Shown here: positions 40,090 through 49,588 of the stretch, one piece after another
Layout of the letters: each line of letters begins with the position of its first letter
Position numbering within the stretch: position 1 is the first letter of the stretch
Assembly (NCBI RefSeq): GCF_900101615.1
Contig: NZ_FMZX01000001.1
Coordinates: forward strand, 372,001-436,000
Origin: Belnapia rosea
GTDB lineage: Bacteria; Pseudomonadota; Alphaproteobacteria; Acetobacterales; Acetobacteraceae
Direction of reading: 5' to 3'
Length of the DNA stretch: 64,000 nt
The notes under the pieces: generated by a model
What the model was told of the DNA's origin: nothing
Database searches by the model: none
Seen by the model: the letters and a program-made list of their open reading frames with translations, nothing else
Translations under genes and position numbers: made by a program

Positions 40090-40937
40090 CACGCCAGCCG
40101 GGCCAGCCACCGGTCGAGGGCGGTGAGGCAGGGCGGCTCCAGCAGGGTCGGCGCATGGCCAATGCCGGGGAGGGAGACCAAGTCCATATCCGGCCGCGCC
40201 TCCCGCATGCGGTGGGCGGTCTCGGCGGAGAGGACGAGGCTCTCCTCGCCACGGATCAGCAGCAGCGGGATGCCGGGCAGGGCATGGAAGAGCGGCCAGA
40301 GCTCGGTCGGGCCGGCCTCGCGCGGCATGGCCTCAAGGATGCGGATGTCCCAGCGCGGGTGCAGGCGGCCGTCCGCGCCACGGGCATAGGTGGTCTCGGC
40401 GACGGCGCGCCAGCCCTGCTCGGGGATGCCGAGCGGTGGCAGGATCCGGCGCAGGAAGGCGGCGGCATCCTCGATGCTGGCGAAGGCGGGGTCACGGCCG
40501 ATGAAGTCGCGGACGGCATCGAGGCCGAGCGGCTCGAGGCGGGGGCCGGTATCGTTCAGGGCGAGGGCAGCGAGCGCGCCCGGCCGCAGCAGGCCGAGCG
40601 CCATGCCGAGGATGCCGCCGAAGCTGGTGCCGAGCAGGGCGACGCGGTGGAGGTGGAGCGCCGCCATCGCGTCCAGCAGGTCGCGGATGGCGACCTCCAC
40701 CCGGTAGCGGGCCGGGTCGGCGGCGCGGCCGCTCTCGCCATGGCCGGCATAGTCGAGGGCGACGACGCGGCGGCGGCCGCGGTGGCGGAGGCCGATGGCG
40801 GTGAAGTCGAGCGCGGTACGGGCGATTCCCGGCAGGCAGAGCAGCGGCACGGCGGCCGGGTCGCCCGGCCATTCGAGGGCGGAGAGGCGCAGGCCGTCGC
40901 GGGCGCTGAAGGCGATGCGGCGCGGCAGGGCGCTCAC
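40089..40937 (-). CDS. Alpha/beta-fold hydrolase
   Basis: This 282-aa alpha/beta hydrolase starts at a GTG overlapping the transglycosylase stop (GTGA). The nucleophile elbow is GTSFGG (Ser at about 103), the oxyanion region LCLPGIARTALDF and the catalytic His GIGHAPTLLEP near the C-terminus. An Asp in LNDTGPRLEP lies after strand 6. The substrate is unknown; esterase, lactonase or thioesterase are all possible. It is translationally linked to slt on one side and pgpA on the other, so it belongs to a cell-envelope operon. Confidence 0.87.
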   Translation of the reverse strand: MSALPRRIAFSARDGLRLSALEWPGDPAAVPLLCLPGIARTALDFTAIGLRHRGRRRVVALDYAGHGESGRAADPARYRVEVAIRDLLDAMAALHLHRVALLGTSFGGILGMALGLLRPGALAALALNDTGPRLEPLGLDAVRDFIGRDPAFASIEDAAAFLRRILPPLGIPEQGWRAVAETTYARGADGRLHPRWDIRILEAMPREAGPTELWPLFHALPGIPLLLIRGEESLVLSAETAHRMREARPDMDLVSLPGIGHAPTLLEPPCLTALDRWLARLA

Positions 40938-42913
40938 GCCGCGAGCCAGCGCGTCATCGGGTGCGGCTGGCCAACGGCCGCGGCGTCGCGGGCGCGGTAG
41001 ATCGCCATGTTCTCGATCACCCGCTGCACATAGTTGCGGGTCTCGGCGAAGGGGATGAGCTCCATCCAGTCGAGCATCGCGATGACGCCGCTGCGCGGGT
41101 CGCCGAAGGTGCCGATCCATTCATCCACCCGGCCGGGACCGGCATTGTAGCCGGCGATGGCGAAGGGGAGGGTGCCGCCGAACCGCTCCAGCAGCTGGGC
41201 GAGGTAGCCGGCACCGAGGCGCATGTTCATCGCCGGGTCGGTGGTGAGCATGCCTGGCGTGTAGGGCAGGCCAAGGCGGCGGGCGACCTGCTGCGCCGTG
41301 CCGGGGAGGAGCTGCATCAGCCCGCGCGCATTGGCGGAGGAGACGGCCTCCGGGTCGAAATTGCTCTCCTGGCGGGTGATGGCATAGGTGAGCGCCGGCT
41401 CCGGCCCCTCGGCGGGGGCCGGGTAGGGCGTCGGCCAGCCATCGGCGAGCAGCATCAGCCCGGTGGCGCCGGCGCGGCGGGCGACCCAGACGGCATGGTC
41501 CGGCCGGCCGATGCGGGTGCCGAGCTGGGCGGCGAGCACGCGCTCGGCCGGGTCCGTGGCGCCCTCCTCGATGCGGAGGAGGATGGTGCGGGCGCGCCGG
41601 GTCTCGCCGATATCGGCGAGCGCGAGGACGAGGCGGGCCAGCTCCCGTTCCTGGAAGGCGGTGGCCTGGCGGGTGGAGGGGGCGGGGGCCGGGGTGCGGG
41701 CGATGCGGGCGGAGAGGGCGGCACCATCCTCCCCAAGCGCCAGGGCCGCGAGCTGGCCGTAGAAGGTCACGGGGAATTCGGCGGCGGCGGCATAGCGCTG
41801 GCGGGCGGTGGCGGTGTCGCCCCGGGCGGCCAGCGCCCGGCCCTGCCAGTAGAGGGCGCGCGCGCGGGTGATGACGCTGCGGCTGCCCTCGGAGAGCAGC
41901 AGGAAGTGGCGCTCGGCGGAGGCGGCATCCTCCAGCCGCCGCAGGGCGATGAAGCCGGCCAGGAATTCGGCCTCCTGCCGTGGCTCGCCGGGGACTTCGA
42001 TGCCATGGCGGGCGGCGACGGCATAGGCGGTGCGGGCATCGCCGAGGCGGATCAGCTTGCGGGCGAGCAATTGCCGCTCGGGCCAGGCGGCGCGGGCGAT
42101 CTCGGGCGAGGGGGCGGGGCTCGTCGCCCAGCAGGCGGCGGCCTCGGCATCGCGGTCACGGCGGCGGAGCCAGCGGGCGCGCTCGAAGGCGAGTGCCGCG
42201 TCGCTGGCGGCCGCGGTGGCGAGGGCGGGGAGATCGGCATCCGCCCCATCGGCCGCATAGGCGAGGCGGGCGGCGGCGATACCCTGCCGGGCCGGGTCGA
42301 GATAGGCGAGGCTGCGGCCGGCGCCGGCGGCGTCGCGGGCCAGGGCAAGGCGGTTGAAGCGCTGCCAATGGTGCTCGGGCGTCAGGCTGGCGGCGTTGCG
42401 GTCGAGATAGGCGGGCTCGGCGAGCGGGTCGGCCAGGGCCTCCTGCCAGCCGACGCGGATGATCTTCGCCGCCTCCTCGCCGCGGCCGGCACGGGCGAGG
42501 GCATCGGCGAGGCGCTGGTAGCCCTCGAGGCCGCGGGGCGTGCGGGCGGCGAAGTATTCGGCGGTGAGGGTGTCGTTCGGGTCGAGGGCCAGCGCCTCCT
42601 CGGCGCGGCGGGAGAGGGCGTCCTGGGCCGGCCAGTCCGGATTGGCCAGGGTGAAGGCGACGATCTCCGGCGCGCCGGCCCCGCTGCCGCGGGACTGCAG
42701 CCGCATCCAGGTGACGAGCTTGCGGATCAGCGGGTCGGCCGATTGCGCGGCGGCATCGGCCTCGGCCCATCGCTGGGCATTGGCGAGGGCCATGGCCTGG
42801 CGGCCGGCGGCGCGCAGGGCCTCGGCCCCACCGGGGGCGGTCTGGGCGAGGGCGGGTGGCCAGGGAGCCATGGCGAGCATGGCGGGCAGGGCGAGGACGG
42901 TGCGGCGGCGCAT
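40934..42913 (-). CDS. slt: Soluble lytic murein transglycosylase
   Basis: Slt-type enzymes cleave peptidoglycan glycan strands with formation of 1,6-anhydro-muramic ends. The 659-aa protein has a signal peptide (MRRRTVLALPAM to ALAQ, about 1-24), a long alpha-helical superhelix domain (about 30-480) and a C-terminal SLT domain with catalytic Glu in YAITRQESNFDPEA, then ANARGLMQLLPGTA, and AGYNAGPGRVDEW. The start at 42913 is placed at the signal peptide; a longer frame lacks one. It is periplasmic and the first gene of the minus-strand run. Confidence 0.94.
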   Translation of the reverse strand: MRRRTVLALPAMLAMAPWPPALAQTAPGGAEALRAAGRQAMALANAQRWAEADAAAQSADPLIRKLVTWMRLQSRGSGAGAPEIVAFTLANPDWPAQDALSRRAEEALALDPNDTLTAEYFAARTPRGLEGYQRLADALARAGRGEEAAKIIRVGWQEALADPLAEPAYLDRNAASLTPEHHWQRFNRLALARDAAGAGRSLAYLDPARQGIAAARLAYAADGADADLPALATAAASDAALAFERARWLRRRDRDAEAAACWATSPAPSPEIARAAWPERQLLARKLIRLGDARTAYAVAARHGIEVPGEPRQEAEFLAGFIALRRLEDAASAERHFLLLSEGSRSVITRARALYWQGRALAARGDTATARQRYAAAAEFPVTFYGQLAALALGEDGAALSARIARTPAPAPSTRQATAFQERELARLVLALADIGETRRARTILLRIEEGATDPAERVLAAQLGTRIGRPDHAVWVARRAGATGLMLLADGWPTPYPAPAEGPEPALTYAITRQESNFDPEAVSSANARGLMQLLPGTAQQVARRLGLPYTPGMLTTDPAMNMRLGAGYLAQLLERFGGTLPFAIAGYNAGPGRVDEWIGTFGDPRSGVIAMLDWMELIPFAETRNYVQRVIENMAIYRARDAAAVGQPHPMTRWLAA

Positions 42914-43030
42914 CGGCGGCTTGTAGCCGATCCGCCCCGCCGCTGTCCCGCGCGGCCTTGTTCCTGTGGCCACTGACCACTAGGCTCCGCCATCCGCCAG
43001 CATGCGGGAACGACACGGAGGGAATGGGTC

Positions 43031-43909
43031 ATGTTCAGGGGATCGATGGTCGCGCTGATTACGCCGATGCGCAGCGATGGCTCCCTGGACGAGAAAGCCT
43101 TCCAGGAGCTGGTGGAGTGGCAGATCAGCGAGGGCACCGAGGGGCTGGTCCCCGTCGGCACTACGGGCGAGAGCCCGACCCTGTCGCATGCCGAGCACAA
43201 GCGGGTGGTCGAGCTCTGCGTCGAGGTGGCGCGTGGCCGGGTACCGGTGATCGCCGGCGCGGGCAGCAACAGCACCGCCGAGGCGGTGGACTTCGCCCGG
43301 CACGCCAAGGAGGCCGGGGCCGATGCCACGCTGGTGGTGACGCCCTACTACAACAAGCCGACGCAGGAGGGGATGTACCTGCATTTCAAGGCGGTGGCCG
43401 ATGCCGCCGACCTGCCGCTCTTCATCTACAACATCCCGCCGCGCAGCGTGATCGACATGAGCGTCGAGACCATGGCGCGGCTGGCACGGCACCCGAATAT
43501 CGTCGGCGTGAAGGATGCGACGGCCAACCTGGCGCGGCCGCTGCACACCCGGCGGGCCTGCGGGGCGGATTTCATCCAGCTCAGCGGCGAGGACCATACG
43601 GCGCTGTCCTTCAATGCGGCCGGCGGCACCGGCTGCATCAGCGTCACCGCCAATGTGGCCCCCCGGCTCTGCGCCGAGATGCAGAAGGCCTGGCGCGAGG
43701 GGCGGACCGACGAGGCGATGGGCATCCAGGACCGGCTGGTGCCGCTGCATGACGCGCTCTTCGCCGAGACCTCGCCGGGGCCGGTGAAGTATGCCGCGAG
43801 CCTGCTCGGCAAGGGCAGCGACCATTGCCGCCTGCCGATGGCGCCGGTCTCCGAGCCGGTGCGGAAGCGGGTGCGGGAGGCCATGGTATCGGTGGGCCTC
43901 CTCAACTAG
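43031..43909 (+). CDS. dapA: 4-hydroxy-tetrahydrodipicolinate synthase
   Basis: DapA condenses pyruvate with aspartate semialdehyde in lysine and diaminopimelate synthesis. The 292-aa protein is a standard TIM barrel: GTTGES (Thr44, Thr45), Tyr133 and Arg138 in YNIPPRS, and the Schiff-base Lys161 in [23 protein letters not shown] site precedes the ATG. It is divergent from slt and followed after 9 nt by smpB, a pairing often seen in Alphaproteobacteria. Confidence 0.96.
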   Translation: MFRGSMVALITPMRSDGSLDEKAFQELVEWQISEGTEGLVPVGTTGESPTLSHAEHKRVVELCVEVARGRVPVIAGAGSNSTAEAVDFARHAKEAGADATLVVTPYYNKPTQEGMYLHFKAVADAADLPLFIYNIPPRSVIDMSVETMARLARHPNIVGVKDATANLARPLHTRRACGADFIQLSGEDHTALSFNAAGGTGCISVTANVAPRLCAEMQKAWREGRTDEAMGIQDRLVPLHDALFAETSPGPVKYAASLLGKGSDHCRLPMAPVSEPVRKRVREAMVSVGLLN

Positions 43910-43918
43910 ATATGCCCC

Positions 43919-44407
43919 ATGGCAGAGAAGAAGACGAAGAAGGGGCTGATCTCGCACGGTATCGCCTCGCAGAACCGGCGGGCGCGCTACGACTACACGA
44001 TCGGTGAGACGATCGAGGCGGGCCTGGCGCTGGTCGGGCCGGAGGTGAAGTCGCTCCGCGCCGGGCGGGCGACGCTCGCCGAGGCCTGGGCGGGTGAGCG
44101 CGATGGCGAGATGTGGCTGTTCAACTGCACCATCCCGGAATGGCAGGCGGGCAGCACCGTTGCGCGCTTCGAGCCGACGCGGCCGCGGAAGCTCCTGCTG
44201 CACCGCAAGCAGGTGCAGGAGTTGATCGGCAATATCGCGCGCGAGGGGGCGACCATCGTGCCGATGCAGATCCATTTCAACGAGAAGGGCCGGGCCAAGG
44301 TGCTGCTCGGCGTGGCCGAGGGCCGCAAGAAGCACGACAAGCGCCACGCCATCGCCGAGCGCGACTGGGCGCGGGACAAGGCGCGGCTGATGCGGGCCAG
44401 GGGCTAG
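43919..44407 (+). CDS. smpB: SsrA-binding protein SmpB
   Basis: SmpB delivers tmRNA to stalled ribosomes. The 162-aa protein has SQNRRARYDYTIGETIEAGLALVG at the N-terminal core, GPEVKSLRAGRATLAEAW, KLLLHRKQVQEL and the basic C-terminal tail KKHDKRHAIAERDWARDKARL. Its TAG stop is part of the CTAG that begins the 106-bp repeat copy B, so the repeat appears to supply the stop codon. No tmRNA gene is visible nearby. Confidence 0.95.
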   Translation: MAEKKTKKGLISHGIASQNRRARYDYTIGETIEAGLALVGPEVKSLRAGRATLAEAWAGERDGEMWLFNCTIPEWQAGSTVARFEPTRPRKLLLHRKQVQELIGNIAREGATIVPMQIHFNEKGRAKVLLGVAEGRKKHDKRHAIAERDWARDKARLMRARG

Positions 44408-44509
44408 AGCGGTTTCCGTTCGCAGTGGCTCACGGACCCCGCTCTAGCTTATTGTTTGATTGAGCAAATTACTCCGATCAGGTGATTCCACCTGATCGGA
44501 GTTTGCTCT
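44404..44509 (-). repeat. 106-bp double-hairpin intergenic repeat, copy B
   Basis: This is the inverted counterpart of the repeat at 13738-13843, differing at about three positions by eye (CA for TG at one dinucleotide, T for G at another site). Both hairpins are intact. It starts inside the last codon region of smpB and ends 58 bp before the molybdopterin oxidoreductase gene, so it may also act as a terminator or 3' stabiliser for dapA-smpB (inference). Confidence 0.9.
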
Positions 44510-44567
44510 GGCCCGGCCCCTTGCATCCGCCGCCGCTGCCGATACCTAGGGGCAGCAGGAGAATGCC

Positions 44568-45239
44568 ATGGCCGAGGACGACGACATCCCCCTGACCGGC
44601 GGCATCCGCCAGAAGCTGGTGGACACCAAGCAGGCCTGGGCCCGCGACGGCCGCCTGCTGACCGGCACCCCGGGCGACCCGACGCGGGACCGGCTGCCGC
44701 CGGGCCAGACCCTGGTGAGGGATTGGCCGGTGCTCGATCTCGGCGTGCAGCCGGATGTGGCGCCGGACCGCTGGCGGCTGCGGGTGGAGGGGCTGGTGCA
44801 GGCGCCGGTGCGGCTGACCCTGCCCGAATTCATGGCCCTGCCGCAGACCGAGCTGGTCAACGACATCCACTGCGTGACGCAGTGGAGCCGCTATGACAAC
44901 CATTGGCAGGGCGTCCGCGCACGCGACCTGATCGCAATGGCGCGGCCGAAGGACGAGGCGCGCTTCGTCGCCTTCACCTCCTATGACGGCTACACCACCA
45001 ATGTGCCGCTGGCGGAGTTCGTCCGCGACGAGGTGCTGCTGGCCCATAGCTGGGAGGGCGAGCCGATCTCGCGCCAGCATGGCGGGCCGGTGCGCGTGGT
45101 GCTGCCGCGGCTCTATTTCTGGAAAAGCCCCAAATGGGTGACGCGCATCGAGCTGCTGCGCGAGGACCGGCCGGGTTTCTGGGAAGTCCGCGGCTATCAC
45201 AACAACGGCGACCCCTGGCTGGAGGAGCGTTATGGCTGA
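44568..45239 (+). CDS. Sulfite oxidase-like molybdopterin oxidoreductase
   Basis: This 223-aa protein consists of the sulfite-oxidase-type molybdopterin-binding domain. The molybdenum ligand is Cys102 in NDIHCVTQWSRYDNHWQG, followed by SYDGYTTNVPL and GGPVRVVLPRLYFWKSPKW. It has no heme b5 domain, no dimerisation domain and no signal peptide, so it resembles the small YedY-like or 'sulfite oxidase-like' bacterial proteins. The substrate is unknown. It overlaps the glutathione peroxidase gene by 8 nt, suggesting a joint role in sulfur redox or oxidative repair (inference). Confidence 0.87.
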   Translation: MAEDDDIPLTGGIRQKLVDTKQAWARDGRLLTGTPGDPTRDRLPPGQTLVRDWPVLDLGVQPDVAPDRWRLRVEGLVQAPVRLTLPEFMALPQTELVNDIHCVTQWSRYDNHWQGVRARDLIAMARPKDEARFVAFTSYDGYTTNVPLAEFVRDEVLLAHSWEGEPISRQHGGPVRVVLPRLYFWKSPKWVTRIELLREDRPGFWEVRGYHNNGDPWLEERYG

Positions 45240-45786
45240 GCTCACCCGGCGAGCGGCGCTGGCGCTGGCGGGGCTCGGCATGACGGGCGCGGCCGGCGCG
45301 GCGGAGGCGAGTGCCTTCGACTTCCGCCTGGAGGCGATCGAGGGCGGGCCGCTCGACCTCGGGGGCTTCCGCGGGCGGCCGATGCTGGTGGTGAACACGG
45401 CGAGCTTCTGCGGCTTCACCCCGCAATATGCCGGGTTGCAGAAGCTCCACGACCGGTTCTCGGCACGGGGGCTGGTGGTGCTCGGCGTGCCCTCGAACGA
45501 CTTCAACCAGGAAAGCGCCGATGCGGGGACCATCAAGCGGTTCTGCGAGGCGAATTACGACGTCACCTTCCCGATGACCATGCCCGTCCATGTACGGGGC
45601 ACGCAGGCGGTGCCGCTCTTCGGCTTCCTCGCCGCGCGCGGGGGCGGGGCGCCGCGGTGGAATTTCCACAAATACCTGGTGGCGCGGGATGGGCGGCGGG
45701 TGCAGGGCTTCCCGACCGCGACGGAGCCGGACGCGCCGGCGCTGCTGCGGGCGGTGGAGGCGGCGCTGGCTACTCCGCCAGCCTGA
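45232..45786 (+). CDS. Glutathione peroxidase family protein
   Basis: Thiol peroxidases of this family reduce peroxides with thioredoxin or glutathione. The 184-aa protein has the peroxidatic Cys60 in [22 protein letters not shown] (Gln of the tetrad) and RWNFHKYLV (Trp/Asn). Residues 1-27 form a signal-peptide-like segment ([23 protein letters not shown]), so a periplasmic form is likely. It is coupled to the molybdopterin oxidoreductase gene. Its last 17 bp overlap the 3' end of acpS on the other strand. Confidence 0.9.
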   Translation: MAELTRRAALALAGLGMTGAAGAAEASAFDFRLEAIEGGPLDLGGFRGRPMLVVNTASFCGFTPQYAGLQKLHDRFSARGLVVLGVPSNDFNQESADAGTIKRFCEANYDVTFPMTMPVHVRGTQAVPLFGFLAARGGGAPRWNFHKYLVARDGRRVQGFPTATEPDAPALLRAVEAALATPPA

Positions 45787-46180
45787 CCGCCGAGATGATC
45801 ACCACCGCGCTGGCATAGGGGTATTCGTCCGTCATGGTCAGCGCCACCTCCGCCCGGTGGCCGGGCGGGGTGATGGCGGCGAGGCGCTCGGCGGCGCCGC
45901 CGGTCATCTGCAGGGTCGGCTGGCCGCTGCGGAGGTTGACCACGCCGAGGTCGCGGAAGAAGACGCCGGCGCGGAAGCCGGTGCCGAGCGCCTTGGAGGC
46001 CGCCTCCTTCGCCGCGAAGCGCTTGGCATAGGTGCTGGCGCGCAGCTTCTCGGTGCGGCGCTCGGCCTTGGCGCGCTCGACCTCGGTGAAGACGCGCTCG
46101 AGGAAGCGGTCGCCATGGCGGGCGATGGTCTGCTCGATGCGCCGGATATCGACGACATCATTGCCGAGGCCAAGAATCAT
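45770..46180 (-). CDS. acpS: Holo-[acyl-carrier-protein] synthase
   Basis: AcpS transfers phosphopantetheine from CoA to acyl carrier protein. The 136-aa protein has the Mg-binding [13 protein letters not shown] at the N-terminus (Asp8, Asp11) and [17 protein letters not shown] with the conserved Glu/Lys. The ATG at 46180 overlaps the rsh stop by 4 nt (ATGA); a far longer upstream frame is antisense-like and is not used. It is the last gene of rpoZ-rsh-acpS. It is convergent with the peroxidase gene with a 17-bp overlap. Confidence 0.94.
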   Translation of the reverse strand: MILGLGNDVVDIRRIEQTIARHGDRFLERVFTEVERAKAERRTEKLRASTYAKRFAAKEAASKALGTGFRAGVFFRDLGVVNLRSGQPTLQMTGGAAERLAAITPPGHRAEVALTMTDEYPYASAVVIISAVRLAE

Positions 46181-48495
46181 CCGCGGGCACGCTCCACCCG
46201 GAGGTTGTCGGCAGGCGCCCGCAGGGCCCCCATGATGCGCTCCAGGTGGCGGAGGTCGCGCACCTCGACATCGAGGGCGATCTCGCAGCTCTCCGGGTCG
46301 CGGTGGTTCACCTTGAGCCCGGCCAGGATGCCGTCCTGCTGGGCGACGGTCTCGGTCAGGGCGGCGAGCGCCGAGGGCTTGTTGCGCGTCTCGACGATGA
46401 TGCGGCCGACATGGTGGCCGATCGCGCCCTCGTCCCAGTCGATATCGAGGAAGCGCTCCGGCGCGGCGGCGAAATTCTGCAGGCTGGGGCAATCCGTGGC
46501 GTGGATGGTGACGCCCTTGCCCGTGGTGACGATGCCGAGGATGCGCTCGCCCGGCAGCGGGTGGCAGCAGCCGGCGAAATGGTAGGGCATGCCGCTGACG
46601 AGGCCGGTGACGGGCATGCCGGCCGGGGCCTGGCTGCGGGCGGCGCCGGGGCGGTCGATCCGGCCGAGCAGGGGACCGGCGCCAAGCCGGCCGCGTGGGC
46701 GGGCCAGCGGCAGCGGGTCGGCGATGCGGGGCGGTGTGCGGAGTTCCGGCACCGCCGCCTGCACCACATCGCGGGCGGAGAGGGAGCCGGAGCCGACGAG
46801 GAGATAGAGCTCGTTCAGCCCGGGCTGCTTCAGCGCCTTGAGCGCGCCTTCCAGCAGCTTCTCGGAGAAATCGAGCCCCTCCTGGCGGAAGGCCTTGGTA
46901 ATGGCGGCGCGGCCGCTTTCCTGGTTCTCCTCGCGCTGCCGGGCATGGACGAAGCGGCGGATGCGGGCCCGCGCCTTGCCGGTGACGACGAAGCGTTCCC
47001 AGGCCGGGTTGGGCTGGCCGCCGCGGGCGGTGATGATCTCGACCTGGTCGCCATTCTCCAGCATGTGCCGGAGCGGGACGATCTTGCCGTTGACCTTGGC
47101 GCCGACGCAGGTGTCGCCGACCTGGCTATGGACCTCATAGGCGAAATCGACGGGTGTCGCGCCGCGCGGCAGCTCGATCAGGTCGCCCTTGGGGGAGAAG
47201 CAGAAGACCAGCTCGCGATGCAGCTCGAGCTTGGTGTCGTCGAGGAATTCCTGGACGCCCTCGGCATTCTCCAGGATGTCGAGCAGGGCGCGGACCCAGG
47301 GGTAGCGCTTGCGCGCCGTGCCGCCGGCGGTCTCGGGGCCCTGCTTGTAGATCCAGTGGGCGGCGACGCCGAATTCGGCGACCTCGTGCATCTCCCGCGT
47401 GCGGATCTGCACCTCGATCTTGGCGTTGCGCCGCTCCGGCACCGTGACGCCCGTGTGGAGCGACTGGTAGCCGTTGGTCTTCGGGGTCGAGATGTAGTCC
47501 TTGAAGCGGCCGGGGACGACACGATAGGCGTCATGCACCGCGCCGAGCGCGACGTAGCAGGCGGCGCGGTCCTCGACGATGACGCGGAAGGCCATGACAT
47601 CCGAGAGCGCCTCGAAGGCCACGTTCTTCTTCTGCATCTTCAGCCAGATGGAATAGGGCGATTTCTCCCGCCCCATGACGTCGAGCGCCGAGACGCCGTG
47701 GCGGGCGAGGACGCGCTTGAGGTCCTGCTCGATCTCGCGGATCAGGTCGGCGCCCTGGCCCCGCAGGAAGGTGAGGCGGGCGGCGATGGTCTGCCGCGCC
47801 TCCGGGTGCAGCGCCTGGAAGGAGAGCGTCTCGAGCTCGGTCTTCAGCGCATCCATGCCGATGCGCTCGGCGAGCGGGGCGAAGATCTCGAGCGTCTCGC
47901 GCGCCGTCTTCTGCCGCCGCGCCTGCTGCGGGACGAAATGCAGCGTCCGCATGTTATGCAGCCGGTCCGCGAGCTTGACGAGGAGGACGCGGATATCCTC
48001 GCTCATGGCGAGGACCAGCTTGCGGAGATTCTCCGCCTGCTTGGTGCGTTCCGACTGCAGCTCGATCCGCGTCAGCTTGGTGACGCCATCGACGAGGCGG
48101 GCCACATCGGGGCCGAAGCGGCGCTCGATCTCCTTCAGCCCGACCGCCGTGTCCTCGGCGACGTCGTGCAGCAGGGCCGTGGCGATGGTGGCGCTGTCGA
48201 GCCGGTAATCGGCGAGGATGCCGGCGACGGCCAGCGGGTGGGTGATGTAGGGGTCGCCGTTGTCGCGCCGCTGCGTGGCATGCGCCTCGGCGGCGAGCTG
48301 GCCGGCGCGGGTGATCAGCCCGATATCGGCCCGCGGGTCATAGGCGAGGACGCGCTCGGCGAGCACCGCTGCCTCGGCATAGCCGGGAGGCAGGGTGGGA
48401 TTGGCGATCGTGGTCGTGCTGGCGGTACCGGTGGCCGGGCCTTCGGGGGCGCGCGGCACCGGGGCGAAAGCGGGCCCGGTGTCGCGCTCGGTCAA
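46177..48495 (-). CDS. rsh: Bifunctional (p)ppGpp synthetase/hydrolase, RelA/SpoT homologue
   Basis: Rsh makes and degrades the alarmone (p)ppGpp. The 772-aa protein has the HD hydrolase domain (His86 in [11 protein letters not shown] pair at 110-111 in LLHDVAEDT), the synthetase domain ([19 protein letters not shown] at about 330-348, EVQIRT), TGS (about 415-475), a helical region and a C-terminal ACT domain. The RFKD motif is the RXKD form typical of bifunctional enzymes rather than the EXDD of RelA. An extra N-terminal 35 residues are low complexity. It follows rpoZ by 10 nt. Confidence 0.96.
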   Translation of the reverse strand: MTERDTGPAFAPVPRAPEGPATGTASTTTIANPTLPPGYAEAAVLAERVLAYDPRADIGLITRAGQLAAEAHATQRRDNGDPYITHPLAVAGILADYRLDSATIATALLHDVAEDTAVGLKEIERRFGPDVARLVDGVTKLTRIELQSERTKQAENLRKLVLAMSEDIRVLLVKLADRLHNMRTLHFVPQQARRQKTARETLEIFAPLAERIGMDALKTELETLSFQALHPEARQTIAARLTFLRGQGADLIREIEQDLKRVLARHGVSALDVMGREKSPYSIWLKMQKKNVAFEALSDVMAFRVIVEDRAACYVALGAVHDAYRVVPGRFKDYISTPKTNGYQSLHTGVTVPERRNAKIEVQIRTREMHEVAEFGVAAHWIYKQGPETAGGTARKRYPWVRALLDILENAEGVQEFLDDTKLELHRELVFCFSPKGDLIELPRGATPVDFAYEVHSQVGDTCVGAKVNGKIVPLRHMLENGDQVEIITARGGQPNPAWERFVVTGKARARIRRFVHARQREENQESGRAAITKAFRQEGLDFSEKLLEGALKALKQPGLNELYLLVGSGSLSARDVVQAAVPELRTPPRIADPLPLARPRGRLGAGPLLGRIDRPGAARSQAPAGMPVTGLVSGMPYHFAGCCHPLPGERILGIVTTGKGVTIHATDCPSLQNFAAAPERFLDIDWDEGAIGHHVGRIIVETRNKPSALAALTETVAQQDGILAGLKVNHRDPESCEIALDVEVRDLRHLERIMGALRAPADNLRVERARG

Positions 48496-48505
48496 AGGCG
48501 GCGCC

Positions 48506-48904
48506 TCAGCGGCGGCCGCCGCCCAGCTCGGCGGCGATCGCAGCCTCCAGGTCGTCGGGCGACATGTCCTCGAGGCCGGCGCCCTCGACGGGCAGCTCCT
48601 CGTTGACGTCCATGACGCCGAAGATGTTCTCGTCCGTGGCGATGAGGTCGAGCACCTCCTCCTCTGCCGGCTCCGGCTCGGGCGCGCGCTGCAGGGACTT
48701 GATGAGGTCCTGCTCGATCGAGCCGAGATCGATCGTCTGCTCGGCGATCTCGCGCAGGGCGACGACGGGGTTCTTGTCGTTGTCGCGGTCGAGCGTCAGC
48801 TCCTCGCCGCGGCCGATGTTGCGGGCCCGCTGGGCGGCGGTGAGGACGAGCTCGAACCGGTTGGGGATCTGGACAATGCAGTCTTCGACGGTGACGCGCG
48901 CCAT
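48506..48904 (-). CDS. rpoZ: DNA-directed RNA polymerase omega subunit
   Basis: Omega helps assemble RNA polymerase and, in some bacteria, ppGpp binding. The 132-aa protein starts [21 protein letters not shown] and has [32 protein letters not shown], both typical. The acidic C-terminal tail (about 75-130) is longer than in E. coli, as is common in Alphaproteobacteria. The start is the ATG at 48904; an ATG seven codons upstream is less likely. It precedes rsh, the conserved order. Confidence 0.95.
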   Translation of the reverse strand: MARVTVEDCIVQIPNRFELVLTAAQRARNIGRGEELTLDRDNDKNPVVALREIAEQTIDLGSIEQDLIKSLQRAPEPEPAEEEVLDLIATDENIFGVMDVNEELPVEGAGLEDMSPDDLEAAIAAELGGGRR

Positions 48905-49029
48905 ATCGGCCTCACTTAGGTTCAATCGAGCCGCTCCCGGGATGAACCGGCCAGGAGCAGCGCAGACTCTGAGAGATGAACCTTCCAGATAGACATGCCG
49001 GCTGGCTTCCGCAAGCGCCGCGGCAGGGT

Positions 49030-49530
49030 TCAGCCGGGAATGGGCTCCGGCAGGTCCTCGGCCGGCAGGGCGGCCAGCATGTCCTCGACGCTGCGGCCGG
49101 TGTCCGGGTGGACCCAGCCCGGGGCGACATCGGCGAGCGGCTGCAGGACGAAGCGCCGGAGATGGGCCCGGGGGTGCGGCAGCACCGGATCGGGCGCGCT
49201 GCGCCGCAGGTCGTCGATCGCGACGATATCAAGGTCGAGGGTGCGCGGGGCGTTGGGGAAGGGGCGTTGCCGGCCGGCGGCCGCCTCCAGCGCGTGCAGC
49301 GCCGCCAGCAGCGCGGCCGGGTCGGGCATGGGGCCCTCCAGCCTGACGACCCCATTGACGAACCGGGGGGCGCCCGGCATGGGCGGCACCGGCTCCGTCC
49401 GGTACCAGCGGGAGAGGGCCGTGAGGCGCAACCCGCAAAGTCCATCCATCGCCGCCGCGGCGGCACGGCAGGTCTCGAGCGGCCCATCCCCGGAATATCC
49501 GGGCAAATTCGCGCCAACGGCGATGAGCAC
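49030..49530 (-). CDS. folK: 2-amino-4-hydroxy-6-hydroxymethyldihydropteridine pyrophosphokinase
   Basis: FolK pyrophosphorylates the pterin in folate synthesis. The 166-aa protein has the expected [11 protein letters not shown] start, [18 protein letters not shown], the Mg-binding [12 protein letters not shown] and the [16 protein letters not shown] motif. No ATG fits the N-terminus; the GTG at 49530 is best, as a longer frame reaches into the divergent NYN gene. No strong ribosome-binding site is seen. It is divergent from the NYN-domain gene with 58 bp between starts. Confidence 0.9.
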   Translation of the reverse strand: MLIAVGANLPGYSGDGPLETCRAAAAAMDGLCGLRLTALSRWYRTEPVPPMPGAPRFVNGVVRLEGPMPDPAALLAALHALEAAAGRQRPFPNAPRTLDLDIVAIDDLRRSAPDPVLPHPRAHLRRFVLQPLADVAPGWVHPDTGRSVEDMLAALPAEDLPEPIPG

Positions 49531-49588
49531 AACGCTTTGTCGCTTAACTGCTTGCAATGTTCGCCTACACTCAGCTGGCCAGATTGGC

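Noticed and set aside
40961-42976. 671-codon plus-strand open frame opposite the lytic transglycosylase gene
   Set aside because: Glycine-rich and without homology; the minus strand has a full Slt domain with a signal peptide.
46246-48606. 786-codon plus-strand open frame opposite rsh
   Set aside because: Shadow of a well-supported RelA/SpoT gene.
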